Assembly: GCA_028554795.2 (NCBI GenBank)
Contig: CM068828.1
Location: 15,614,814-15,678,813 of the forward strand
Length of the DNA stretch: 64,000 nt
Direction: 5' to 3'
DNA from: Sinohyriopsis cumingii
Taxonomy: Eukaryota; Mollusca; Bivalvia; Unionida; Unionidae
A model generated the notes under the pieces. The model saw only the letters and a program-made list of their open reading frames with translations, was not told the origin of the DNA and made no database searches. Shown in pieces: positions 1 to 11,815 of the stretch. A program made the translations under genes and the position numbers. The stretch's first letter is position 1. The number at the start of each line of letters is the position of its first letter.

Positions 1-1290
1 TTGTATAGATCCACTAATACAAATTGTCTAGTTGTACATATACACTAATACACATTGTCTATTTATACAAATACACTAATACACGTTGTCTAGTTGTACT
101 TATTATACACTAATACACATTGTCTATTTATACAAATACACTAATACACATTGTCTATTTATACAAATACACTAATATACATTATCTTGTTGTATAGATC
201 CACTAATACAAATTGTCTAGTTGTACATATACACTAATACACATTGTCTATTTATACAAATACACTAATACACATTATCTTGTTGTATAGATCCACTAAT
301 ACAAATTGTCTAGTTGTACATATACACTAATACAAATTGTCTATTTATACAAATACACTAATACACATTGTCTAATTGTACATATCCACTAATACACATG
401 GTCTAGTTGTACATATACACTAATACACATTGTCTTGTTGTACATATACACTAATACACATTGTCTAGTTAAACATACACTAATACACAATGTCTAGTTG
501 TACATATACACTAATACACATTGTCTATTTATACAAATACACTAATACACATTGTCTAGTTCTACTTATTATACACTAATACACATTATCTTGTTGTATA
601 GGTCCACTAATACACATTGTCTAGTTGACTTTACATATATACTAATAGTAATACATTATCTAGTTGTACATATCCACTAATACACATTGTCTAGTTGTAC
701 ATATATAATAATTCACATTGTCTAATTGTACATATCCACTAACACACATTGTCTGGTTGTACATATATAATAATTCACATTGTCTAATTGTACATATCCA
801 CTAATACACATTATCTAGTTGTACATATACACTAATACACAGTCTTGTTGTACATATACACTAATACACATTGTCTAGTGGTACATATACACTAATACAC
901 ATTGTCTATTTATACAAATACACTAATACACATTGTCTAGTTGTACTTATTATACACTAATACACATTATCTTGTTGTGTAGATCCACTAATACACATTG
1001 TCTAGTTGTATATATACACTAATACACATTGTCTATTTATACAAATACACTAATACACATTGTCTAGTTGTACTTATTATACACTAATACACATTATCTT
1101 GTTGTATAGATCCACTAATACACATTGTCTAGTTGTACATATACACTAGTACACATTGTCTAGTTGCACATGTATAATAATTCACATTTTCTAATTGTAC
1201 ATATCCACTAATACACATCGTCTAGTTATATAACAATTCACACTGTCTAGTTGTACACATACACTAATAAACATTGTTGTCTAGTTGTAT
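1..1290. repeat. 31-bp minisatellite, left copy (alpha array)
   Basis: About 40 tandem units of roughly 31 bp built on the core TTGTACATATACACTAATAC followed by ACATTGTCTAG. Shorter and variant units (TTTATACAAATACACTAATA, ATATAATAATTCACATTG) are interspersed. The array runs off the left edge, so its true length is unknown. The same family returns at 9732-11366. No open frame or gene signal is visible. Confidence 0.95.
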
Positions 1291-1735
1291 ACTTTTTCTT
1301 AGTTATTCTTTTACATATGGAAATAATTATACATAAAAATTTATTTTCTTAGTTACTTTAGATCTTCAGAATTTTAAAAGAAGACTTTTTTACTTCTGAA
1401 ATCATAGAGGATACAAATAATATACAGTTTTGGTGAATTGAAAGTAGTACAAAGATAAGAGTATATGAAGAATTACTGACAATGCAGTATTTGTATGACT
1501 CAATTTGCCCTGCATGTATTTCAATTGTATAAAAAAAACCAGCCATTTTGGGGAGGTGGTTTTGTTTTGAAAGTAAATAATTGGATAATATAATTTGTAA
1601 AGTTTACAGAAACAACAACTTAAATATTCCCTCATTATATCACTGCATATGAGTCATACAGTATTCTACCTTACAATGAGACTTTGAATAAAGTGCAGAT
1701 GATACATAACACTGTTTGCATTATAGTGTATAATT
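1291..1735. other. Non-repetitive spacer, left copy of a duplicated block
   Basis: AT-rich single-copy-like DNA joining the 31-bp array to the 37-bp array. An almost identical stretch lies at 11367-11815, differing at only a few bases and small poly-A indels. The short frames in it show no recognisable protein and are shared only because the DNA is duplicated. Confidence 0.9.
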
Positions 1736-4700
1736 ATGTGCTTTATGAAGTTCAAACATTGTCTCAAGTGCATAATAATAATGTACTTTGTGAAGTTCAT
1801 GCATTGTCTCGAGTGCTCTATATGTGCTATGTGAAGTTCATACATTGGATTGCTGTATATGTGCTTTGTGAAGTTCATACTTTGGAGTGCTGTATATGTG
1901 CTATGTAAAGTTCATACATTGGAGTGCTGTATATGTGCTATGTGAAGTCCATACATTGGAGTGCTGTATATGTGCTATGTGAAGTTCATACATTGGAGTG
2001 CTCTATATGTGCTATGTGAAGTTCATACATTGTCTGGAGTGCTGTATATGTGCTATGTGAAGTTCATACATTGGAGTGCTGTATATGTGCTATGTGAAGT
2101 CCATACATTGGAGTGCTGTATATATGCTATGTGAAGTTCATACATTGGAGTGCTGTATATGTACTATGTGAAGTCCATACATTGGATTGCTGTATATGTG
2201 CTATGTAAAGTTCATACATTGGAGTGCTCTATATGTGCTATGTGAAGTTCATACATTGGAGTGCTGTATATATGCTATGTGAAGTTCATACATTGGAGTG
2301 CTGTATATGTGCTATGTGAAGTTCATACATTGGAGTGCTCTATATGTGCTATGTGAAGTTCATACATTGTCTGGAGTGCTGCATGTGTGCTATGTGAAGT
2401 CTATACAATGGATTGCTGTATATGTGCTATGTAAAGTTCATATATTGGAGTGCTGTATATGTGCTATGTGAAGTCCATACATTGGAGTGCTGTATATGTG
2501 CTATGTGAAGTCCATACATTGGAGTGCTGTATATGGGCTATGTAAAGTTCATACATTGGAGTGCTGTATATGTACTATGTGAAGTTCATACATTGGAGTG
2601 CTCTATATGTGCTATGTGAAGTTCATACATTGGAGTGCTCTATATGTGCTATGTGAAGTTCATACACTGGAGTGCTGTATATGTACTATGTGAAGTTCAT
2701 ACATTGGAGTGCTCTATATGTGCTATGTGAAGTTCATACATTGGAGTGCTGTATATGTGCTATGTGAAGTTCATACATTGTCTGGAGTGCTGCATGTGTG
2801 CTATGTGAAGTCTATACAATGGATTGCTGTATATGTGCTATGTAAAGTTCATATATTGGAGTGCTGTATATGTGCTATGTGAAGTCCATACATTGGAGTG
2901 CTGTATATGTGCTATGTGAAGTCCATACATTGGAGTGCTGTATATGGGCTATGTAAAGTTCATACATTGGAGTGCTGTATATGTACTATGTGAAGTCCAT
3001 ACATTGGAGTGCTGTATATGTGCTATATGAAGTCCATACATTTGAGTGCTGTATATGTGCTATGTGAAGTTCATGCATTGTCTGGAGTGCTGTATATGTG
3101 CTATGTAAAGTTCATACATTGGAGTGCTCTATATGTGCTATGTGAAGTTCATACATTGTCTGGAGTGCTGTATATGTGCTATGTAAAGTTCATACATTGG
3201 AGTGCTCTATATGTGCTATGTGAAGTTCATACATTGGAGTGCTGTATATATGCTATGTGAAGTTCATACATTGGAGTACTGTATATGTGCTATGTGAAGT
3301 TCATACATTGGAGTGCTGTATATGTGCTATGTAAAGTTCATACATTGGAGTGCTGTATATGTGCTATGTGAAGTTCATACATTGGAGTGCTGTATATGTG
3401 CTATGTGAAGTTCATACATTGGAGTGCTGTATATGTGCTATGTAAAGTTCATACATTGGAGTGCTGTATATGTGCTATGTGAAGTTCATACATTGGAGTG
3501 CTATATATATGCTATGTGAAGTTCATACATTGGAGTGCTGTATATGTGCTATGTGAAGTTCATACATTGGAGTGCTGTATATGTGCTATGTGAAGTTCAT
3601 ACATTGGAGTGCTGTATATGTGCTATGTGAAGTTCATACATTGGAGTGCTATATATATGCTATGTGAAGTTCATACATTGGAGTGCTGTATATGTGCTAT
3701 GTGAAGTTCATACATTGTCTGGAGTGCTGTATATGTGCTATGTGAAGTTCATACATTGGAGTGCTGTATATGTGCTATGTGAAGTTCATACATTGGAGTG
3801 CTATATATATGCTATGTGAAGTTCATACATTGTCTGGAGTGCTGCATGTGTGCTATGTGAAGTCTATACAATGGATTGCTGTATATGTGCTATGTAAAGT
3901 TCATATATTGGAGTGCTGTATATGTGCTATGTGAAGTCCATACATTGGAGTGCTGTATATGTGCTATGTGAAGTCCATACATTGGAGTGCTGTATATGGG
4001 CTATGTAAAGTTCATACATTGGAGTGCTGTATATGTACTATGTGAAGTCCATACATTGGAGTGCTGTATATGTGCTATATGAAGTCCATACATTGGAGTG
4101 CTGTATATGTGCTATGTGAAGTTCATGCATTGTCTGGAGTGCTGTATATGTGCTATGTAAAGTTCATACATTGGAGTGCTCTATATGTGCTATGTGAAGT
4201 TCATACATTGTCTGGAGTGCTGTATATGTGCTATGTAAAGTTCATACATTGGAGTGCTCTATATGTGCTATGTGAAGTTCATACATTGGAGTGCTGTATA
4301 TGTGCTATGTGAAGTTCATACATTGGAGTGCTCTCTATGTGCTATGTGAAGTTCATACATTGGAGTGCTGTATGTGTGCTATGTGAAGTTCATACATTGT
4401 CTGGAGTGCTGCATGTGTGCTATGTGAAGTCTATACAATGGATTGCTGTATATGTGCTATGTAAAGTTCATATATTGGAGTGCTGTATATGTGCTATGTG
4501 AAGTCCATACATTGGAGTGCTGTATATGTGCTATGTGAAGTCCATACATTGGAGTGCTGTATATGGGCTATGTGAAGTTCATACATTGGAGTGCTCTATA
4601 TGTGCTATGTGAAGTTCATACATTGTCTGGAGTGCTGTATATGTGCTATGTGAAGTCCATACATTGGAGTGCTGTATATGTGCTATGTGAAGTCCATACA

Positions 4701-7425
4701 TTGGAGTGCTGTATATGTGCTATGTGAAGTCCATACATTGGAGTGCTCTATATGTGCTATGTGAAGTTCATACATTGTCTGGAGTGCTGTATATGTGCTA
4801 TGTAAAGTTCATACATTGGAGTGCTCTTTATGTGCTATGTGAAGTTCATACATTGGAGTGCTGTATGTGTGCTATGTGAAGTTCATACATTGGAGTGCTA
4901 TATATATGCTATGTGAAGTTCATACATTGTCTGGAGTGCTGCATGTGTGCTATGTGAAGTCTATACAATGGATTGCTGTATATGTGCTATGTAAAGTTCA
5001 TATATTGGAGTGCTGTATATGTGCTATGTGAAGTCCATACATTGGAGTGCTGTATATGTGCTATGTGAAGTCCATACATTGGAGTGCTGTATATGGGCTA
5101 TGTGAAGTCCATACATTGGAGTGCTGTATATGTGCTATGTGAAGTCCATACATTGGAGTGCTGTATATGTGCTATGTGAAGTTCATGCATTGTCTGGAGT
5201 GCTGTATATGTGCTATGTAAAGTTCATACATTGGAGTGCTCTATATGTGCTATGTGAAGTTCATACATTGTCTGGAGTGCTGTATATGTGCTATGTAAAG
5301 TTCATACATTGGAGTGCTCTATATGTGCTATGTGAAGTTCATACATTGGAGTGCTGTATATGTGCTATGTGAAGTTCATACATTGGAGTGCTGTATGTGT
5401 GCTATGTGAAGTTCATACATTGGAGTGCTATATATATGCTATGTGAAGTTCATACATTGTCTGGAGTGCTGCATGTGTGCTATGTGAAGTCTATACAATG
5501 GATTGCTGTATATGTGCTATGTAAAGTTCATATATTGGAGTGCTGTGTATGTGCTATGTGAAGTCCATACATTGGAGTGCTGTATATGTGCTATGTGAAG
5601 TCCATACATTGGAGTGCTGTATATGGGCTATGTAAAGTTCATACATTGGAGTGCTGTATATGTGCTATGTGAAGTCCATACATTGGAGTGCTGTATATGT
5701 GCTATGTGAAGTCCATACATTGGAGTGCTGTATATGTGCTATGTGAAGTTCATGCATTGTCTGGAGTGCTGTATATGTGCTATGTGAAGTTCATACATTG
5801 TCTCGAGTGCTGTATATGTGCTATGTGAAGTTCATATATTGGAGTGCTGTATATGGGCTATGTAAAGTTCATACATTGGAGTGCTGTATATGTGCTATGT
5901 AAAGTTCATATATTGGAGTGCTGTATATGTGCTATGTGAAGTTCATACATTGGAGTGCTCTATATGTGCTATGTGAAGTTCATACATTGTCTGGAGTGCT
6001 GCATGTGTGCTATGTGAAGTCCATACAATGGATTGCTGTATATGTGCTATGTAAAGTTCATATATTGGAGTGCTGTATATGTGCTATGTGAAGTCCATAC
6101 ATTGGACTGCTGTATATGTGCTACGTAAAGTTCATACATTGGAGTGCTGTATATGTGCTATGTGAAGTTCATGCATTGTCTGGAGTGCTGTATATGTGAT
6201 ATGTGAAGTCCATACATTGGAGTGCTGTATATGTGCTATATGAAGTCCATACATTGGAGTGCTGTATATGTGCTATGTGAAGTTCATGCATTGTCTGGAG
6301 TGCTGTATATGTGCTATGTGAAGTCCATACATTGGACTGCTGTATATGTGCTACGTAAAGTTCATACATTGGAGTGCTGTATATGTGCTATGTGAAGTTC
6401 ATATATTGGAGTGCTGTATATGGGCTATGTAAAGTTCATACATTGGAGTGCTGTATATGTGCTATGTAAAGTTCATATATTGGAGTGCTGTATATGTGCT
6501 ATGTGGAGTTCATACATTGTCTGGAGTGCTGTATATGTGCTATGTGAAGTTCATACATTGTCTGGAGTGCTGTATATGTGCTATGTAAAGTTCATACATT
6601 GGAGTGCTCTATATGTGCTATGTGAAGTTCATACATTGTCTGGAGTGCTGTATGTGTGCTATGTGAAGTCCATACATTGGAGTGCTGTATATGTGCTATG
6701 TGAAATTCATACATTGTCTGGAGTGCTGTATGTGTGCTATGTGAAGTCCGTACATTGGAGTGCTGTATATGTGCTATGTAAAGTTCATACATTGGAGTGC
6801 TGTATGTGTGCTATGTAAAGTCCATACATTGGAGTGCTATATATGTGCTATGTAAAGTTTATATATTGGAGTGCTGTATGTGTGCTATGTGAAGTCCATA
6901 CAATAGATTGCGGTATATGTGCTATTTGAAGTCCATACATTGGAGTGCTGTATATGTGCTATGTAAAGTCCATACATTGGAGTGCTGTATATGTGCTATG
7001 TGAAGTTCATACATTGTCTGGATTGCTGTATATGTGCTATGTAAAGTTCATACATTGGAGTGCTCTATATGTGCTATGTGAAGGTCATACATTGTCTGAA
7101 GTGCTGTATATGTGCTATGTAAAGTTCATACATTGGAGTGCTGTATATGTGCTATGTGAAGTTCATGCATTGTCTGGAGTGCTGTATATGTGCTATGTGA
7201 AGTTCATACATTGTCTGGAGTGCTGTAAGTGTGCTATGTAAAGTTCATACATTGGAGTGCTCTATATGTGCTATGTGAAGTTCATACATTGTCTGGAGTG
7301 CTGTATGTGTGCTATGTGAAGTCCATACATTGGAGTGCGGTATATGTGCTATGTGAAGTTCATACATTGTCTGGAGTGCTGTATATGTGCTATGTGAAGT
7401 TCATACATTGTCTGGAGTGCTGTAT
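1735..7425. repeat. 37/41-bp minisatellite, left copy (beta array)
   Basis: Roughly 150 tandem units built on TATGTGCTATGTGAAGTTCA followed by TACATTGGAGTGCTG. The main unit is 37 bp. A 41-bp variant carries CATTGTCTGGA instead of CATTGGA. Variant units (TATACAATGGATTGCTG, GGGCTATGTAAAG) recur in a fixed order, so there is a higher-order period of about 0.5-1 kb: the segments starting near 3009, 4061 and 5121 are nearly identical. The short frames across it are by-products of the repeat. Confidence 0.95.
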
Positions 7426-7432
7426 ATATCAT

Positions 7433-7640
7433 TAAATATACACCATCCTATACATGTATAAGTATAATTTGGCATGCTAGGACCCTTCACTAAATATACA
7501 CCATCCTATACATGTATAAGTATAGTTTGGCATGCTAGGACCCTTCATTAAATATACACTTTCCTATACATGTATAAGTATAGTTTGGATTGCTTGGGCC
7601 GGACTCATGTCTAATACACACTATCCTGTAAGTATAGTTT
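7433..7640. repeat. 58-bp tandem repeat, about 3.5 copies
   Basis: Units start near 7433, 7491 and 7549 with a degenerate fourth. The core is CCATCCTATACATGTATAAG followed by TATAGTTTGGCATGCTAGG. The array directly abuts the end of the 37/41-bp array. Confidence 0.9.
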
Positions 7641-7724
7641 GGATTGATTGTACCCTGTACTGTGTAAAATATAAATTTGTAGAAAATATAAATACTTGAA
7701 CATTTCACAAGAGATCATTATTCA

Positions 7725-7787
7725 GTTTTAGCTAATCCATCATTCAGCTTTAGCTAATCCATCATTCAGCTTTAGCTAATCCATAAT
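7725..7787. repeat. 22-bp tandem repeat, 3 copies
   Basis: Three near-perfect head-to-tail copies of a 22-bp unit with core CAGCTTTAGCTAATCCATCA. Confidence 0.85.
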
Positions 7788-8200
7788 TGTAGCTTATTAG
7801 CTACATAAAAGTTTAGCAAATTACTAATTGTTGTAAACATTTTGGCAGTACATTGTAGTCTGTCGATAAAGGGCAGTGAAGGGACAAGGAAAATGTGTTG
7901 TTTACAGACAGGCTGTGACAAAATTCTTTGCACTTAATATATAAAGATTTAATGGTATAAATACATATTTAATAAAATCAGTTGGGTCTCAGAACTAATT
8001 GGATCAGTAATATGATTAGGTACACAATGAATGATCTATATTTTGTAGTTGATAGGTTTTATTTTAAATTATTTTCCCTTATATGCAGTGAAAATAAGAA
8101 AATTTATAAACCATGTGTTCTTTGTGCACATTAGACAAATGATTGTCTTATACAGGGCACCTATGTAAATATATTTGCAAGGGTTGCAGAAAGTTCCTTT
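7788..8200. other. AT-rich DNA, nothing recognised
   Basis: No open frame of substance, no splice-bounded coding signal and no repeat recognised. Confidence 0.6.
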
Positions 8201-9300
8201 TATGGTGTCTTTTGTGAATAGATTCCTTTCTGTGTCAGTTATAGACAGTGTATATCAAATTGCTTTTTAGTATCGTTTATGGTCAATTACATGGAAATGC
8301 CTTTTATGGACTTGTGTCTTATGTACAGACATTTTAATGGACATGTATTCATTATATAGAAATGTCCATTATGGACGTGTGTTTATTTTATAGATATGTC
8401 CATTATGAATATCTATCAGTTGTATAGAGCAGTTCTTTACGGACATGTCTGTTACATAGGAATGCCCTTAATGGACTGTTGTCATTGTTTAGAAGTAGCC
8501 TTAAGGGACTCTTGTCTTTATATAGAAGTGCATATTTGGGGCATGTGTCTGCTATATATAGATGGCCTTTATGGGCTGGTGTATGTTTCTACAGGGATAT
8601 CCTTTATGGAAATGTGGATATATATAGATGTGCCCCTTACGAACGTATGTCTGTTATATAGCAATGTTCTTTATGGATTTATGTCATTTGTATAGATCTT
8701 TCCTTTATGGACTCATGTCTTTATATATAGAAACGTCATTTATGGGGATGTAACAGTTTTATAGAGATGTCTTTAAGGACCGGTATCTGTTTTATAGATC
8801 TGGCCTTTAAAGACATTTTATATAGAAGTGTCTTTTATGAACATATATCTATTACATAGATATGTCCTTTTAAAGAAATATGTCCTTTATATGGATATCT
8901 CTGTTAAGGATATGTGTATGATTTAGAGACATGTTCATTATGGGTATGTGTCTTTTATGTGGATATGTCCTTTATGAACATATGTCTTTTATATAACAAT
9001 GACCTTTAACGACATGTCTCTGTTTTATGGAGATGTCTGTTATATAGGTGTGTACTTTATGGGCAAATGTCTGTTATATATGTATATGTCCTTTATGGAC
9101 ATGTGTCTGTCTTATGGAGATGTTCTTTAAAGACATATGTCTGTTATGGAGAGAAGTTCATTATGAGTATGTGTCTATTATCTAGAGATGTCCATTATGG
9201 ACATATGTCTTGTACAGAGGTGGTCTTTATAGGCATGCATTTGTTTTATAGATAAGTCCATTATGGACAGGTGTCATTTTAATTGAGATGTCTTTTAAGG
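8200..9300. repeat. Degenerate ~34-bp tandem repeat
   Basis: About 30 diverged units with the recurring pattern TATAGA, then TGTCCTTTATGGACATG, then TGTCTGTTA. Unit length varies between roughly 28 and 36 bp and many units are mutated, so this array looks older than its neighbours. Short frames such as 8396-8695 consist only of repeat and are not taken as coding. Confidence 0.8.
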
Positions 9301-9660
9301 TCTGTTTAGAAGTTTACATCATCATATCAAACCAGTGTTTATTTTTGAACATGCAGTTTTACTTTGCTGATATTTATGTTAACAGCCATCACTGTTCCTT
9401 TGTGCCTTTGTGCTTATGCATACAAAATTGTCATCTGATAAAAAGATAAAATGCAATTCAGTTCATCTGATCACATTTCAATGATGGAATGTTCCTGTGT
9501 TTAGATACAATACCGATAAGATTGATGGAGAAGAAATGGCTACTTTAACTTTAATATTGAATAATTTGATATAATGAATAACTCTCCTCCACACTACCAG
9601 GAGAGCTGTTTGCAGCTCTCCTGCACTTTACGAAACACAAGTCCTGACTAATGCACATTG
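9301..9660. other. AT-rich spacer with a short hairpin
   Basis: No coding signal. At 9598-9623 an 11-bp perfect inverted repeat, CAGGAGAGCTG / CAGCTCTCCTG, encloses a 4-base TTTG loop. It stands out in otherwise AT-rich DNA and its role is unknown. Confidence 0.7.
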
Positions 9661-9665
9661 TCCTG

Positions 9666-9666
<1 letters not shown>

Positions 9667-9732
<66 letters not shown>
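9667..9732. repeat. (TA)n microsatellite
   Basis: 33 uninterrupted TA dinucleotides exactly at the left boundary of the second copy of the 31-bp array. Confidence 0.95.
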
Positions 9733-9737
<5 letters not shown>

Positions 9738-11366
9738 TTTCTAGTTGTATATATCCACTAATACACATTGTCTAGTTGTAGATATATAATAATTCCCATT
9801 GTCTAGTTGTACATATACACTAATACACATTTTACTAGCTGTACATATCCACTAATACATATTATCTTTTTGTATTGATCCACTAATACACATTATCTAG
9901 TTGTACATGTACACTAAATTAAACACATTGTCTAGTTGTACATATATAATAATTCACATTGTCTAATTGTACATATACACTAATACACAGTCTAGTTGTA
10001 CATATACACTAATAGACATTTTCTAGTTGTACATATCCACTAATACACATTATCTTGTTGTATAGATCCACTAATACACATTGTCTAGTTGACTTTACAT
10101 GTATACTAATAGTAATACATTATCTAGTTGTACATATCCACTAATACACATTGTCTAGTTGTACATATATAATAATTCACATTGTCTAATTGTACATATC
10201 CACTAACACACATTGTCTGGTTGTACATGTATAATAATTCACATTGTCTAATTGTACATATCCACTAATACACATGGTCTAGTTGTACATATACACTAAT
10301 ACACATTTTCTAGTGGTACATATACACTAATACACATTGTCTAGTTAAACATACACTAATACACAATGTCTAGTTGTACATATACACTAATACACATTGT
10401 CTATTTATACAAATACACTGATACACATTGTCTAGTTGTACTTATTATACACTAATACACATTATCTTGTTGTATAGATCCACTAATACACATTGTCTAG
10501 TTGACTTTACATATATAATAATAGTAATACATTTGTACATATACACTAATACACATTGTCTATTTATACAAATACACTAATACACATTGTCTAGTTGTAC
10601 TTATTATACACTAATACACATTATCTAGTTGTACATATCCACTAACACACATTGTCTAGTTGTACATATATAATAATTCACATTGTCTAATTGTACATAT
10701 CCACTAACACACGTTGTCTGGTTGTACATGTATAATAATTCACATTGTCTAATTGTACATATCCACTAATACACATGGTCTAGTTGTACATATTGTTGTT
10801 GTTTTTGTGGGATTTAACGCCATTTTTCAGCACAAGATAGGCTATGCATGGCGGCCAGTATTAATGGTGGAGGAAGAACCCGGAAAAACCCCGAGAAGAA
10901 CCACCGACCCACGAGAAGCTACTGGCAAGCTTTCTCACATATCCACATCGGCTGAATCCTGGACTCGAACCGACGCAGACAGAGGTGAGATGGCAGTGAT
11001 CCGTAACGGAGAGCGCTTTAGACCACTCAGCGACTCGGGGCCCTAGTTGTACATATACACTAATACACATTGTCTTGTTGTCTAGTTAAACATACACTAA
11101 TACACAATGTCTAGTTGTACATATACACTAATACACATTGTCTGTTTATACAAATACACTAATACACATTTTCTAGTTGTACTTATTATACACTAATACA
11201 CATTATCTTGTTGTGTAGATCCACTAATACACATTGTCTAGTTGTACATATACACTAATACACATTGTCTAGTTGTACATGTATAATAATTCACAGTCTA
11301 GTTGTACATGTATAATAATTCACATTGTCTAGTGGTACATATACACTAATACACATTGTTGTCTAG
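9733..11366. repeat. 31-bp minisatellite, right copy (alpha array)
   Basis: Same family and variants as bases 1-1290, about 43 units, interrupted by a SINE at 10794-11042. Runs of variant units occur in similar order in both copies, which supports block duplication rather than independent amplification. Confidence 0.93.
10794..11042 (-). mobile_element. tRNA-derived SINE (Leu/Ser-like head)
   Basis: On the minus strand the element starts with a tRNA-like head. The A-box region is TGAGTGGTCTAAAGCGC (11013-11029) and the B box is a perfect GGTTCGAGTCC (10961-10971). A non-tRNA body and an (AAC)n-type tail reaching 10794 follow. It interrupts the 31-bp array and is flanked by CTAGTTGTACATAT at 10780-10793 and 11043-11056. 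These are consistent with a 14-bp target-site duplication, although the repetitive host array can mimic one. It is not a functional tRNA gene, because no cloverleaf closes around the boxes. Frames across it are spurious. Confidence 0.88.
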
Positions 11367-11815
11367 TTGTATACTTTTTCTTAGTTATTCTTTTACATAT
11401 GGAAATAATTATACATAAAAAATTATTTTCTTAGTTACTTTAAATCTTCAGAATTTTAAAAGAAGACTTTTTTCCTTCTGAAATCATAGAGGATACAAAT
11501 AATATACAGTTTTGGTGAATTGAAAGTAGTACAAAGATAGGAGTATATGAAGAATTATTGACAATGCAGTATTTGTATGACTCAATTTGCCCTGCATGTA
11601 TTTCAATTGTAAAAAAAAGAACCAGCCATTTTGGGGAGGTGGTTTTGTTTTGAAAGTAAATAATTGGATAATATAATTTGTAAAGTTTACAGAAACAACA
11701 ACTTAAATATTCCCTCATTATATCACTGCATATGAGTCATACAGTATTCTACCTTACAATGAGACTTTGAATAAAGTGCAGATGATACATAACACTGTTT
11801 GTATTATAGTGTATA
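11367..11815. other. Non-repetitive spacer, right copy of a duplicated block
   Basis: Near-identical to 1291-1735 and in the same position between the 31-bp and 37-bp arrays. The few differences are single substitutions and A-run length changes, so the duplication is young or recently homogenised. Confidence 0.9.

Noticed and set aside
1735-7425. Several 66-135-codon frames with VHTLECCICAM-like repeats
   Set aside because: They lie on both strands of the 37/41-bp array, shift frame with each 37-bp unit and have no domain. They are repeat by-products.
10961-11029. tRNA gene on the minus strand
   Set aside because: A and B boxes are present, but no cloverleaf or acceptor stem closes, and a SINE body and tail follow.
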